DNA from: Vibrio penaeicida
GTDB lineage: Bacteria > Pseudomonadota > Gammaproteobacteria > Enterobacterales > Vibrionaceae
Reading direction: 5' to 3'
Length of the DNA stretch: 64,000 nucleotides
NCBI RefSeq assembly: GCF_030689305.1
Contig: NZ_JAUYVM010000012.1
Location: 62,001 to 126,000 of the forward strand
Shown here: positions 47,395-57,183 of the stretch, piece after piece
How the letters are laid out: each line of letters opens with the position of its first letter
Numbering within the stretch: the stretch's first letter is position 1
Made by a program: the position numbers and the translations under genes
The notes under the pieces: generated by a model
Told to the model about the DNA's origin: nothing
The model's input: only the letters and a program-made list of their open reading frames with translations
The model's database searches: none

Positions 47395-47427
47395 AGCCTA
47401 GGTTAACTGCCAACCTAGGCTTTTTTT
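47395..47427 (+). terminator. Terminator after the YciI gene
   Basis: AGCCTAGGTT (47395-47404) and AACCTAGGCT (47412-47421) are perfect arms around AACTGCC, followed by a run of T. A weaker stem, CTGTCTCT/AGAGACAG, lies just upstream at 47348-47371. Confidence 0.92.
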
Positions 47428-47536
47428 GTATTTGTGAATTGATGATGTATTGGCAATTGGGTTCGGTATGGCGACTGAGTATTGGGATTAGGTGATTGCA
47501 TATATCACTTCAAACGAATGTTATCTCTGAATTAAG

Positions 47537-48799
47537 TTAACCGCGTAAAAGGTGAGTGAGTTGTTGGTGCATCAATTTTTGCTCATGAGGTGTACCTCCT
47601 TTTTCACCCGATGCTTTTGCATACGCGAAGGCTTTTTCTTCATCACCCGTCATTGCATGTAAGTGCGCCATGGTGGCGTCTAACATATGTGTCTTGGACA
47701 GGAGGGGTGAACTCCCAAGTTGTGTCACCACTGCAATGGCTTGCTCTGAAAAACCTGCGTATCCAAGGGCAACGGCTAAATTGAGCCTAGCCACATCTGA
47801 ATCGGTTTGTTCGACCAAGGATTTGTAAAGGCCAACAATATCCTTCCAGCACGTATCCTCAAATGTCTGGCTGGTGCAATGTTTCTCGGCTATCGCCGCT
47901 TCCAGAAAAAAGCGCCCTTCTAAAGAAGTTTGGGCTGCTTTTGCGATGGATAGCATTTTGCAGCCTGCGTCTATGTACTTAGCGTTCCATAGTTGACGGT
48001 TTTGTAGGTTTAAAGGGATCAGGGCATCGTGCTCATCTAGCCGTGTATCTATTCGCGCTATATGAAAATGCATCAGTGCAAACAGTGAAAGGGTTTCTTT
48101 ATTAGGAAGAGTGGGGTGCTCTATCACCAACTTCATCAGCGCAATAGCATCCTGACACAATTCTTTGCGAATCGCTGATTTATGGTCGGAGCAATGAAAA
48201 CCTTCGTTAAACAACAAATAAAGAACGGTATGAACGCGCTCGATAACCCGTTGGTAGTCTTCTTCATTGGGCAGTTGATCCGGTAAGGCTTTTAGTTGTT
48301 GTTTGGTTCTCAGTAAGCGTTTCTTAACGGTTTCTTCAGGCAACAACAAAGCGCTGGCTATAGAACGGTTATTAAAGCCACAGAGTGCTTTTAATATAAA
48401 TGGAATTTGATTTTGTGGCTTAATGTCAGTGGTGCAGCAGAGAAAGATCATTCGTAGTTGTTCATCACGAATGTATGGTTCGTTAAATGACTCATCTACC
48501 GAGTGGCTCATGGTCCATTCACTCTCAAGTAAATCAGAAAGCTGCTCTGAAAGCTTGAGTTTATTCTTTTGAGATCGAATAACGTCAATGGCGCGATTCC
48601 GAGCGGTTTGAATGAGCCAAGCTTTCGGGTTGTCTGGCAGCCCTTTTTCGTGCCATTTAAGAAGTGCCGTATTGAACGCTTCGTGCATCATATCTTCTGC
48701 AAGATCAATATTGTGATTACCGAAAATACGGATCAACGAAGCCAGTATCTTGGGCGACTCAGCGCGATAAAGTGAGGATAGGGTGCTCTCTACGTTCAT
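47537..48799 (-). CDS. ECF-type RNA polymerase sigma factor with C-terminal extension
   Basis: A 420-residue sigma factor. Region 2 (DLAEDMMHEAFNTALLKWHEKGLPDNPKAWLIQTARNRAIDVIR) and region 4 (CGFNNRSIASALLLPEETVKKRLLRTKQQL) are followed by a helical extension of about 200 residues resembling TPR repeats. This architecture, with a DGPF/YciI gene next door, is that of the ECF42-type family. No anti-sigma factor is present, and the extension is thought to control activity. It is convergent with the YciI gene here, where tandem order is also known. Confidence 0.9.
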   Translation of the reverse strand: MNVESTLSSLYRAESPKILASLIRIFGNHNIDLAEDMMHEAFNTALLKWHEKGLPDNPKAWLIQTARNRAIDVIRSQKNKLKLSEQLSDLLESEWTMSHSVDESFNEPYIRDEQLRMIFLCCTTDIKPQNQIPFILKALCGFNNRSIASALLLPEETVKKRLLRTKQQLKALPDQLPNEEDYQRVIERVHTVLYLLFNEGFHCSDHKSAIRKELCQDAIALMKLVIEHPTLPNKETLSLFALMHFHIARIDTRLDEHDALIPLNLQNRQLWNAKYIDAGCKMLSIAKAAQTSLEGRFFLEAAIAEKHCTSQTFEDTCWKDIVGLYKSLVEQTDSDVARLNLAVALGYAGFSEQAIAVVTQLGSSPLLSKTHMLDATMAHLHAMTGDEEKAFAYAKASGEKGGTPHEQKLMHQQLTHLLRG

Positions 48800-48874
48800 T
48801 CTCTAAGCTCAAGCATATTGGATTAACTATTAGTCTAGTTTATCAGAGCCTTAGTGCCATGAATGAGACCCGTT

Positions 48875-49651
48875 CTACGCTGCTTTTGGTATTTTGGAAA
48901 CACTGGCTTGTTGCTTTGTCCAGTAGATCAGCTCCATGCTGGCATCGTGATGTTCTACAAATACCGTGCAGTTCTCAATCCAATCGCCGTCGTTAATGTA
49001 TGTCATGTCGCCACGGTAGGCGATTTCAGGGTAGTGGATATGGCCACATATAATGCCGTTGTACCCATTCTTTTCTGCGTAGTTCAAACCCGCTTGCTGA
49101 TAACGTGCAATGGCTTGGTTGGCTTTAGGTATCTTCTTTTTGATGTAATTAGAAAGCGAGAAATACTCCATGCCGCCCATGGTTCGAAATGTGTTGTACC
49201 AGCGATTGATAAACAGCAAGAGATCATAAAGCACATCGCCTAAAGTCGCTTGCCATTTACCAAGGCACACCTCTGAATCAAATTGATCGCCATGACAAAC
49301 CAAGTAACGTTTTCCAGTTAATGTCACGTATTCAGCGTAAGGCAGAATCTCGACACCTGCGAAAAATTGCTTTAAGTAACGCCTCATCGCGGCATCATGG
49401 TTACCCGGAATATAGACAACACGAGTCCCACTTTGTTGAAGCTTAATGAGCCTATGGATCACTCTATGGTGGCTGGAAGGCCAAAACATACGTTTTCGAA
49501 GGGATTGTAGGTCAATGATGTCTCCAACAAGGTAGAGGGTATCGGCTTGGCAATTTCGAAGGAGGTCGAGGAGGTAATCCGCTTTGCAATCTTTAAACCC
49601 TAAATGAAGGTCTGAGATAAACATGCTTCTAACATCAAGTTTTTGCTTCAT
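48875..49651 (-). CDS. Metallophosphoesterase, UDP-2,3-diacylglucosamine hydrolase-like
   Basis: A 258-residue calcineurin-like phosphoesterase. Metal ligands appear in FISDLHLG, VGDIIDL, PGNHD, CHGDQFD and ICGHIHYP. The LpxH-like family cleaves UDP-2,3-diacylglucosamine in lipid A synthesis, but these stand-alone relatives are less certain in function. It is monocistronic. Confidence 0.82.
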   Translation of the reverse strand: MKQKLDVRSMFISDLHLGFKDCKADYLLDLLRNCQADTLYLVGDIIDLQSLRKRMFWPSSHHRVIHRLIKLQQSGTRVVYIPGNHDAAMRRYLKQFFAGVEILPYAEYVTLTGKRYLVCHGDQFDSEVCLGKWQATLGDVLYDLLLFINRWYNTFRTMGGMEYFSLSNYIKKKIPKANQAIARYQQAGLNYAEKNGYNGIICGHIHYPEIAYRGDMTYINDGDWIENCTVFVEHHDASMELIYWTKQQASVSKIPKAA

Positions 49652-49862
49652 ATTAACCTGCTTGAAGTCGTTACAACGTTTCTAGGTAATAACTTAGGAG
49701 GTACAAATGACAGTCTAGTTAATGATTGATGATGCTTTGTTTAAATGTCGATTTGTATCGAAGAACTGGGTATTGGTTACAACAACGGCTTTGCCTTTTA
49801 GGAAATTATGGCAAGATCTACAGTTGTGATTCCGCCACTGGTTATCAAGGAGCAACGGCAAG

Positions 49863-50447
49863 ATGATCAAATACTTATTATGTATCACGTTGTTTATATG
49901 CAGTAGTTCTAAGGCTAGCATGCTTGAGTGGGGGGGAATGTGTTTACCTGAAAGCCACCTCTCACCTGGGACTGTTATGAATTTAAATACCAGCGACAAA
50001 AATTTCGATTCCAGTGATGGCTATGGTCCTTCGCTATATTTCGATGGCGATGAAATAGCGAAACATGTGCCAAAATTTCAGCATCAAGTTATCCGTCCAA
50101 ATGGTAGTGCTGTGTTCGAAAACCTCATGATTAACCTCACACAGAGTAGTTTAGAAGTGCCCAAGCTTGGTAATAATCCACTAACGAAATCTAAAGAGGT
50201 AAAGTCTCTGTACTTCTATGAAGGCACTAGCCCTTATGATTGGCTTGCTTTTAAAAAGAAAGGTGGAAACTACGAATTCTGGGGGACATGTGATTCCGAT
50301 GCTGGCAACGATTATACCTGTTTGCGTAGTGTGAAAATCAATGACATCTACGCCAATTATTATGTCAGTAACTACAACATTCGTCAGTACGAGCAAATAG
50401 AAGTCTTCTTAGAGGATTGGCTAGAATCGAACGAATGCAGTAAGTAG
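49863..50447 (+). CDS. Secreted protein of unknown function
   Basis: A 194-residue protein with a short N-terminal signal peptide (MIKYLLCITLFICSSSKA then S). The mature part has cysteines at MCLPES, WGTCDSD, YTCLRS and NECSK, compatible with two disulfides in the periplasm. I recognise no family. The gene stands alone between a phosphoesterase gene and a phosphatase-like gene. Confidence 0.7.
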   Translation: MIKYLLCITLFICSSSKASMLEWGGMCLPESHLSPGTVMNLNTSDKNFDSSDGYGPSLYFDGDEIAKHVPKFQHQVIRPNGSAVFENLMINLTQSSLEVPKLGNNPLTKSKEVKSLYFYEGTSPYDWLAFKKKGGNYEFWGTCDSDAGNDYTCLRSVKINDIYANYYVSNYNIRQYEQIEVFLEDWLESNECSK

Positions 50448-50463
50448 TGGGGTATATTGCTTC

Positions 50464-50922
50464 TTACTGATAAAGGTACAGAGAGAGTAAATAGTTCAGC
50501 TGCTCGTTAATTTGGTTCTCTGGATATGCTTCATCCTCAATGTTCCAAGGTATGAATTTTCGATGTCTTGGTAGTGCTTTTGTGTTAACGAGTGCGCTGG
50601 GTGAAAGAGCGATCAGATACTCGTAGTCTAAGTGGTTACACTGCTCAAGTTTGCGGGTTTCTATTCGAGTGAGGCTCTCCATATCTAATTCATTAAGAAT
50701 GGTTTTGGTGGAATGTTTTGGTTCACAATATGACGCCGCATACACATCAAAAAAGCTCCCAGCTTTTTCGTGAAGGATAGAAGCTGCCAATCCAGACCAA
50801 GCGTTTTTACCATCGCACAGAAATAGAATACGAGGTTTACGCACGTTTTTGTTAACGCCCGGCGTCACGTCTTTCTGTGGGTTCATAACATCAAGTTCTA
50901 ACCGACGGTTTGGCCTTTCCAT
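50464..50922 (-). CDS. Degenerate low-molecular-weight phosphatase-like protein
   Basis: A 152-residue protein whose ILFLCDGKNAWSGLAASILHEKAG aligns with the phosphate loop of low-molecular-weight tyrosine phosphatases and ArsC-type arsenate reductases. The catalytic Cys remains, but the loop Arg is replaced (C-D-G-K-N-A-W-S), and a later conserved Asp appears in NIEDEAYPEN. Activity is doubtful. The start at 50922 is preferred over one six codons earlier because GGTGGAG precedes it. It is divergent from pstS across 322 bases that include the Pho box. Confidence 0.65.
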   Translation of the reverse strand: MERPNRRLELDVMNPQKDVTPGVNKNVRKPRILFLCDGKNAWSGLAASILHEKAGSFFDVYAASYCEPKHSTKTILNELDMESLTRIETRKLEQCNHLDYEYLIALSPSALVNTKALPRHRKFIPWNIEDEAYPENQINEQLNYLLSLYLYQ

Positions 50923-51044
50923 AGCAAATCTCCACCTCATTTCTCTAAGCCATTCCCTTTTTGAATCTCACAACCCTAGACGTAAAATATCGAGATCCCT
51001 AAAAAATAATGACCAATTATTGACCGATCATTCACTTCTTTTTT

Positions 51045-51084
51045 CTGTCAAATCTAATTAATTAAAGTGTCAATAAGTTGTCAT
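51045..51084 (+). promoter_or_regulatory. Pho box upstream of pstS
   Basis: GTGTCAA-TAAG-TTGTCAT (51067-51084) fits the PhoB pattern of two 7-base repeats 11 bases apart. A third element, CTGTCAA, lies at 51045-51051, exactly two 11-base periods upstream. It is about 160 bases before pstS. The rest of the 322-base gap holds no gene I can support. Confidence 0.7.
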
Positions 51085-51244
51085 ATAGCAATCCTAACGT
51101 CTTAGGCATGACCGCGAATTTTGCAGCTGCACAGGAAGTAACGCAGAGCGGGGTAAGTGGGTATACGTTAAATGTGCTCGTTAGAGCAAAACACTTTAAA
51201 TCCAGATTTGGATCGCAACGTTTAAATCGACTTGGAGGTTGATT

Positions 51245-52285
51245 GTGAAATTGAAAGCTTTGATCGCGGCGAGCTGTGCCGCAGCAGCAGTATTTGGTGC
51301 AAGTCACGCAGCTGCAGCTTCGCGCGACTACATCAGCATCGTTGGTTCGTCCACTGTATACCCGTTTGCAACGGTGGTTGCTGAACGTTTTGGACGCACC
51401 AGTAAATTTTCTGTGCCAAAAATTGAATCAACTGGTTCAGGTGGTGGTTTGAAGTTGTTTTGTGCTGGAGTAGGAGAGAATACACCAGACATTACGAATG
51501 CATCACGTAAGATCAAGAGCTCTGAAATCAAGCTATGTTCAAAAAATGGTGTGAGTGAGATTGTTGAGATCAAAATTGGCTACGATGGCATCGCATTTGC
51601 GAACTCGAAGAAATCTCAGCAATTGGATCTCACGTTAAAAGATATCTACCTAGCGCTAGCGAAAGTTGTTCCAGACGGCAAAGGCAATTACATCGATAAC
51701 CCTTATACAACGTGGAGCCAAGTTAACCCAGCGCTTCCGAATAGGAAAATTGAAGTGCTTGGTCCTCCACCAACATCCGGTACGCGCGACGCTTTTGTTG
51801 AACTCGCTATGGAAGGTGGCTGTAAGAAATTTGCCGATATTAAAGCACTTAAAAAATCAGACAAGAGTAAATACAAAGCGATTTGTCACGGTATACGTGA
51901 AGACGGTGTCTTCATTGAAGCGGGTGAGAACGACAACTTGATCGTTCAAAAACTGGAAGCAAATCCAGCGGCGTTTGGCATTTTCGGTTTCAGTTTTCTA
52001 GATCAAAACTCAGACAAGGTTCAAGGGTCGAAGATTGCTGGCGTATCCCCGACGTTTAATGCCATCGGTGACGGTTCTTACCCTGTGTCTCGCTCTCTAT
52101 TCTTCTATGTTAAGAAAGCGCATCAGAATGTCATTCCTGGGCTAAAAGAATACGTTCGCGCGTTTACTTCAGAAGATGCCATTGGTGATGAAGGTTATCT
52201 AGCGGATCGTGGTTTGATTCCTTTGTCTGCAAGAGATTGGAAAGTGGTACGCAACGGAGCCATGGAATTGACTCCTAACCTGTAG
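51245..52285 (+). CDS. pstS: Phosphate ABC transporter binding protein PstS
   Basis: A 346-residue periplasmic phosphate-binding protein. A GTG start at 51245 with GGAGG six bases upstream is followed by a signal peptide (KLKALIAASCAAAAVFGASHAAAA). Phosphate-binding segments are SIVGSSTVYPFA, STGSGGG and GPPPTSGTRDAFVEL. It is first in pstSCAB and directly downstream of the Pho box. Confidence 0.95.
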   Translation: MKLKALIAASCAAAAVFGASHAAAASRDYISIVGSSTVYPFATVVAERFGRTSKFSVPKIESTGSGGGLKLFCAGVGENTPDITNASRKIKSSEIKLCSKNGVSEIVEIKIGYDGIAFANSKKSQQLDLTLKDIYLALAKVVPDGKGNYIDNPYTTWSQVNPALPNRKIEVLGPPPTSGTRDAFVELAMEGGCKKFADIKALKKSDKSKYKAICHGIREDGVFIEAGENDNLIVQKLEANPAAFGIFGFSFLDQNSDKVQGSKIAGVSPTFNAIGDGSYPVSRSLFFYVKKAHQNVIPGLKEYVRAFTSEDAIGDEGYLADRGLIPLSARDWKVVRNGAMELTPNL

Positions 52286-52341
52286 TAACCCCATGCATGA
52301 GGAAGGAGCGATTCCTTCCTCCTTTTTCTGGGAGTCGTAGT

Positions 52342-53724
52342 ATGGACACATCGACACTGGTTATTGTGCTACTCGCACTGACCGCAGTCGCGTTTTACTT
52401 AGCCAGACATCGTTCTTTGGCGGTAGCATCTCAATCTGGTGGGTTGAATAGCCTTCACTCAAGACCTGCTTATTATGGGTCCTACGCAGCAACTTTAGCT
52501 GCCGTACCTGCACTTATTCTTTTGGTTCTGTGGCAAACACTTGAACCGACGCTCATCTCCACATTAGTTATGGCACAAGTGCCATCTGAATTGGTAGCAA
52601 AAATAGGTTCAGAAAACTTGGCATTTAGCCAAGTTGTGAATATCGCCATTGGAATAACATCCACTGAAGATAATGTGTTACTAAGCGCTGCAGAATATTA
52701 TCAACGCTTAAATTCAATAGGGAATACGTTGCGTGTTGTGGCGGTGTTGTCGGTCACGTTATTAGGGCTAGCTTATGGCTGGCGTGCTGTAAGACCAAAG
52801 CTTAAAGCTAGGAATCATGTAGAAAAAATATTGCAGATGTTCCTGCTGTTTTGCTCAACTCTGGCAATTCTAACAACGGCGGGCATCGTCTTATCGGTTC
52901 TTTTTGAAGCCATTCGCTTCTTCCAAATTATTCCTGCAACCGATTTTCTGTTTGGTTTGGAGTGGTCACCGCAAATAGCATTACGTGAAGATCAACAAGG
53001 GGCAAGCGGGGCATTTGGTGCCATTCCCTTATTTACAGGGACGCTAATGATATCGCTTATCGCGATGTGTATTGCTGCGCCCGTTGGGTTAATGAGTGCG
53101 ATATATCTTGCGGAATACGCCGATGCGCGCGTCCGGAACATTGTGAAGCCTGTATTAGAAATCTTAGCTGGTATTCCTACTGTTGTTTATGGCTTTTTCG
53201 CTGCACTGACGGCTGCTCCTTTCATTCGCGATATAGCGCAAGGTATTGGCATCGATAGTTCGTCTTCCGAAAGTGCACTGGCCGCTGGTGTTGTTATGGG
53301 AGTCATGATCATCCCATTTGTGTCTTCATTATCGGATGATGTCATTACTGCGGTTCCGCAATCCCTTCGTGATGGATCACTGGGTTTAGGTGCAACAAAA
53401 TCTGAAACCATTAAACATGTGGTCGTCCCTGCGGCTCTTCCAGGGGTTGTTGGTGGATTACTGTTAGCGGTATCTCGGGCAATTGGCGAAACCATGATTG
53501 TTGTTATGGCGGCAGGATTGTCTGCAAATTTAACCGCTAATCCACTGGATTCTGTCACGACTGTTACGGTTCAAATTGTCACGTTATTGGTTGGCGATCA
53601 GGAATTCGACAGCCCTAAAACATTGGCAGCATTTGCGCTGGGTTTAACCTTATTTGTGGTCACGCTGGCGCTGAACTTTGTGGCGTTAAGAATCGTGAAG
53701 AAGTATAGGGAACAATATGACTGA
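52342..53724 (+). CDS. pstC: Phosphate ABC transporter permease PstC
   Basis: A 460-residue inner-membrane permease with an extended N-terminal region (two early membrane helices and a periplasmic stretch) before the usual PstC core (GTLMISLIAMCIAAPVGLMSAIYLAEYA, EILAGIPTVVYGFFA, GATKSETIKHVVVPAALPGVVGG). Start chosen at the ATG at 52342, behind GGGAG. It overlaps pstA by eight bases. Confidence 0.94.
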   Translation: MDTSTLVIVLLALTAVAFYLARHRSLAVASQSGGLNSLHSRPAYYGSYAATLAAVPALILLVLWQTLEPTLISTLVMAQVPSELVAKIGSENLAFSQVVNIAIGITSTEDNVLLSAAEYYQRLNSIGNTLRVVAVLSVTLLGLAYGWRAVRPKLKARNHVEKILQMFLLFCSTLAILTTAGIVLSVLFEAIRFFQIIPATDFLFGLEWSPQIALREDQQGASGAFGAIPLFTGTLMISLIAMCIAAPVGLMSAIYLAEYADARVRNIVKPVLEILAGIPTVVYGFFAALTAAPFIRDIAQGIGIDSSSSESALAAGVVMGVMIIPFVSSLSDDVITAVPQSLRDGSLGLGATKSETIKHVVVPAALPGVVGGLLLAVSRAIGETMIVVMAAGLSANLTANPLDSVTTVTVQIVTLLVGDQEFDSPKTLAAFALGLTLFVVTLALNFVALRIVKKYREQYD

Positions 53725-55021
53725 TCAACTGCAACGACTCGCCAGCATAAAGAAAGAGCGAATTAAGTCTGGGCTTGCTAGCCGAATGGGCAAAGAGCGT
53801 CGTTTTAAAGCGTATGGAATTACGTCCATTCTGTTAGCGTTCAGTTTTCTATTCGTGCTGATATTTTCCATTGTTGGCGAAGGGTATACCGCGTTTTATA
53901 CAACAGAAATTAAATTGGAAGTGACATTGTCACATGATAGGTTACGCATTGAAGATGGTGACTTGTCTGAAGACACGCTGTTCAACGCCAGCTATAGGAA
54001 TGTTTTGCGAGACGCGATAAAAGTCGCGCTGCCAGACGTTGAGTCGAGAAAAGAGAGAAGGCAGTTATACCGATTTCTTTCTAACGGCGCAGAATACGAC
54101 TTGAGAGACAAAGTGTTGGCGGATTCTTCTTTAGTCGGTCAAACCATTACATATTACGCACTCGCTGGCGACAACGTTAACCAGTTTAATAAGGGCAACA
54201 TTGATGCAATGTTGCCAGAAGACGAACGTCAATTTAAAAACAAAGACATTGAATGGTTTAGTGAACTCAAAGGTCAAGGTCGCATCAACACGACGTTTAA
54301 CACCAACTTTTTCACGAATGGCGATAGCCGCGATCCAGAACTGGCTGGGATATGGGGTGCGACAGTTGGCTCGTTCTTTACTCTACTTATTACGCTTTCG
54401 CTGAGTTTTCCTATAGGGATATCAGCAGCGATTTACTTAGAAGAGTTTGCTCCAAAAAACAGAATCACTGAACTGATTGAAGTCAACATCAATAACTTAG
54501 CGGCTGTGCCTTCGATTGTGTTTGGCTTACTCGGATTGGCTATCTTCCTCAATTTTGCCGATTTACCGCGGTCTGCCCCTTTGGTCGGAGGGTTAGTTCT
54601 CACGCTGATGACATTACCCACGATTATTATCTCTAGCCGTGCCGCAATAAAAGCCGTGCCTCCTTCTATTCGCGATGCCGCGTTAGGTGTAGGAGCATCA
54701 AAAATGCAAATGGTATTGCACCACGTTTTGCCCTTAGCGATGCCTGGGATGTTAACAGGAACCATTATAGGCATGGCGCAAGCCCTCGGCGAAACCGCGC
54801 CGTTGCTGATGATTGGTATGGTCGCGTTTATTGTGGACGTCCCATCAGGACCGCTGGATGCGGCAACCGCTTTACCAGTACAAATATATTTATGGGCGGA
54901 AAACCCCGAAAAAGGATTTGTCGAAAACACCTCTGGCGCAATTATGGTGCTGCTGGCGTTTCTGGCATTCATGAATGCATGCGCAGTTATCATGCGTAAA
55001 CGCCTAGAGCGTCGTTGGTAG
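53717..55021 (+). CDS. pstA: Phosphate ABC transporter permease PstA
   Basis: A 434-residue permease, longer than enteric PstA because about 150 extra periplasmic residues follow the first membrane helix. The core has [49 protein letters not shown] and [27 protein letters not shown]. It pairs with PstC. Confidence 0.94.
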   Translation: MTDQLQRLASIKKERIKSGLASRMGKERRFKAYGITSILLAFSFLFVLIFSIVGEGYTAFYTTEIKLEVTLSHDRLRIEDGDLSEDTLFNASYRNVLRDAIKVALPDVESRKERRQLYRFLSNGAEYDLRDKVLADSSLVGQTITYYALAGDNVNQFNKGNIDAMLPEDERQFKNKDIEWFSELKGQGRINTTFNTNFFTNGDSRDPELAGIWGATVGSFFTLLITLSLSFPIGISAAIYLEEFAPKNRITELIEVNINNLAAVPSIVFGLLGLAIFLNFADLPRSAPLVGGLVLTLMTLPTIIISSRAAIKAVPPSIRDAALGVGASKMQMVLHHVLPLAMPGMLTGTIIGMAQALGETAPLLMIGMVAFIVDVPSGPLDAATALPVQIYLWAENPEKGFVENTSGAIMVLLAFLAFMNACAVIMRKRLERRW

Positions 55022-55032
55022 GAGAAAAGACG

Positions 55033-55914
55033 ATGGTTTCAACAACACTAGATACAACATCAGGCGCAATGAACGGTTCGCACATGGAAAAGGCGACACC
55101 ACCAGAACACGCTGCAGCGCCCGACAAAACAATAGGTATTCCACTGGTCGATAATCCAAGAATGGCAGCAAGAGATGTTCATGTAGATTATGAATTCGGT
55201 GCTAAGCCTGCGATAAGAGATGTGAATATTGATATTGCTGAGCGTGAAGTATTGGCGATGATAGGACCATCAGGTTGCGGTAAGTCGACCTTTCTGCGTT
55301 GTTTGAATCGTATGAACGATACGGTTCCTGGTTGCATGGTGAAAGGGTCGATAACGCTTGATGGAAGCAACATTTACGACAAAAGTGTCGAAACGGTAGA
55401 GTTACGTTCTCAGGTTGGGATGGTGTTTCAGCGTCCTAACCCATTTCCTAAGTCTATCTACGACAATGTCGCTTATGGGCTAAAAATTCACGGGTTAGTC
55501 GACGACAAAGATCAATTGGACGAATTGGTTCAGCAGTCGCTAGAACGTGCAGGGTTGTGGACAGAAATTAAAGATCGCTTAGATCAACCAGCCACAGGGC
55601 TCTCGGGAGGTCAGCAACAAAGGCTGTGTATTGCGAGAACTATTGCGATAGCACCTGAAGTGATTTTAATGGATGAGCCATGTTCTGCACTCGATCCTAT
55701 CGCGACAGGCATTATTGAAGAGCTTATCGAAGAGCTAAAAACCAACTTCAGTATTGTTATTGTGACTCACTCGATGCAACAAGCGTCGCGTGTGTCTGAT
55801 AGAACGGCGTATTTCCATCTTGGAAACTTAGTAGAAGTGAACACAACAGCGCGTGTTTTTGAGCAGCCAGAGCATATTTTAACGCAAGATTACATTGGTG
55901 GTCGCTTCGGATAA
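55033..55914 (+). CDS. pstB: Phosphate ABC transporter ATPase PstB
   Basis: A 293-residue ATPase: Walker [11 protein letters not shown]-loop [11 protein letters not shown], signature LSGGQQQR, Walker [15 protein letters not shown]-loop VTHS. A non-conserved leader of about 40 residues precedes the domain. The ATG at 55033 has GGAGAA upstream, within two codons of the pstA stop. No phoU follows in this window. Confidence 0.96.
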   Translation: MVSTTLDTTSGAMNGSHMEKATPPEHAAAPDKTIGIPLVDNPRMAARDVHVDYEFGAKPAIRDVNIDIAEREVLAMIGPSGCGKSTFLRCLNRMNDTVPGCMVKGSITLDGSNIYDKSVETVELRSQVGMVFQRPNPFPKSIYDNVAYGLKIHGLVDDKDQLDELVQQSLERAGLWTEIKDRLDQPATGLSGGQQQRLCIARTIAIAPEVILMDEPCSALDPIATGIIEELIEELKTNFSIVIVTHSMQQASRVSDRTAYFHLGNLVEVNTTARVFEQPEHILTQDYIGGRFG

Positions 55915-55951
55915 CAGTGTCGTAATCGAGATACTGGGTATAATGGATAGC

Positions 55952-55991
55952 AATAAAGCAATAAAGCAATAAAGCAATAAAGCAATAAAGC
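55952..55991 (+). repeat. Five tandem AATAAAGC copies before the pst terminator
   Basis: The 8-base unit AATAAAGC is repeated five times without interruption. The copy number is probably variable between strains. Confidence 0.95.
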
Positions 55992-55993
55992 AC

Positions 55994-56019
55994 AAAAGGA
56001 GCTCCGGCTCCTTTTCTCA
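55994..56019 (+). terminator. Terminator of the pst operon
   Basis: AAAAGGAGC (55994-56002) and GCTCCTTTT (56007-56015) form a stem with a T-rich end, between convergent pstB and gntR. Confidence 0.88.
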
Positions 56020-56076
56020 TTCCATTTCGTTTATTTTAAGTTTTTTAGATTGCGTATTTTACTCAGCTAATGCGCT

Positions 56077-57087
56077 CTACAAGCTTTCCCCCGTATCCAC
56101 CGAGTATTTCAGATCAATAACTTCATCAGTAATGGGTTCTCCATTAAGTCGTTTTAACAGTTCCGTTGCGGCGGTCACGCCAATTTCTTCACGAGGGGTA
56201 ATAACAGTGGCTAACCTTGGGGTCATAACTTGGCTTATGTCGTGGCCATGAAAACCTGCAATGCCCATTTGTTCCGGTACTCGTATACCCAATCGAAGGC
56301 ATTCATAAAATGCACCAATGGCTAAATCGTCATTGGTACAAAAAATGCCATCAATATCTGGATTATCCGCAATGGCTTTTTGGAGCAATTCTGCACCTAA
56401 CGTAAATGAAGAAGCACTTTCTGTTTGCAGTTCGAGAGGGGGGAGCCCTGCGTTAGTCATGGCTTCGCGATAGCCTGCCATTTTCAATCGAGTACGTAAA
56501 TCCATACGCGCCGCAAAGTAAGCGATGTTTTTTCTGCCAGATTGGATCATGGCTTCAGTCATTGATTTTGCAGCGGCGTGATTATCGAATCCAACGGCTT
56601 GGTGAAGTGGTTCAGAGGTGCTGTCCATGATTTCGATGACAGGAATAGCAGCCACTTCAAGCATCTTTTTTGCCCTTGGAGTGTGGACACTTTCCGATAA
56701 GATCATGGCATCCACATTGTACGAGAGAAGGGACGCAATATTCTTCTCTTCGATATCGGAACTGTAGCCATAGTGAGCAATCATGGTCTGGTAGCCTGCT
56801 GGTGCAGTGACTTGCTCGATGCCTCTAATCACTTCTGCAAAGACTTGGTTGGTTAATGAAGGTACGAGGACGCCAATGGCTTTGCTCTTTGCGTTAGACA
56901 AAATGTCAGGAGCCCGGTTAGGAATGTACCCCAGATCTTCAACGGCTTTCTGAATTTTTACACTCAAATTTTCGGATACCTGTGAAGGGTCACGAAGGCA
57001 ACGGCTTACCGTCATCTTAGTCACTCCAACGAGGTCGGCGACATCTTGTAGCGTAGGGCGCTTTTTCTTCACTATACGGCTTTCCAT
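56077..57087 (-). CDS. gntR: LacI-family gluconate repressor GntR
   Basis: A 336-residue LacI-type repressor: helix-turn-helix PTLQDVADLVGVTKMTVSRCLRDPSQVSE, then a periplasmic-binding-like sensor domain (IGVLVPSLTNQVFAEVIRGIE, DGIFCTNDDLAIGAFYECLRLG). It closely resembles GntR of gluconate systems, and operators of GntR type lie before it and before the transporter. It is the last gene of the leftward set, 97 bases after gnd. Confidence 0.9.
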   Translation of the reverse strand: MESRIVKKKRPTLQDVADLVGVTKMTVSRCLRDPSQVSENLSVKIQKAVEDLGYIPNRAPDILSNAKSKAIGVLVPSLTNQVFAEVIRGIEQVTAPAGYQTMIAHYGYSSDIEEKNIASLLSYNVDAMILSESVHTPRAKKMLEVAAIPVIEIMDSTSEPLHQAVGFDNHAAAKSMTEAMIQSGRKNIAYFAARMDLRTRLKMAGYREAMTNAGLPPLELQTESASSFTLGAELLQKAIADNPDIDGIFCTNDDLAIGAFYECLRLGIRVPEQMGIAGFHGHDISQVMTPRLATVITPREEIGVTAATELLKRLNGEPITDEVIDLKYSVDTGESL

Positions 57088-57091
57088 AGAA

Positions 57092-57107
57092 TTGTTACTG
57101 GTAACAT
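57092..57107. promoter_or_regulatory. GntR-type operator before gntR
   Basis: TTGTTACTGGTAACAT is close to the ATGTTACCGGTAACAT operator of GntR. It lies within a wider palindrome, TTTCCATAGAAT...ATTCTATGGAAA (57081-57117), and adjoins the gntR start, so the gene is probably autoregulated. Confidence 0.75.
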
Positions 57108-57183
57108 TCTATGGAAAGCATCTTAAAAAAGCAGCGAATAATCGTAAATTATGTGAGAAATATCGGTGATAGAAAGAAATGTT

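Noticed and set aside
54433-54993. A 186-codon open frame on the minus strand
   Set aside because: It is the mirror of the conserved pstA coding region and resembles no protein family.
55952-55991. CRISPR-like repeat array
   Set aside because: The units are eight bases with no spacers between them: a simple tandem repeat.
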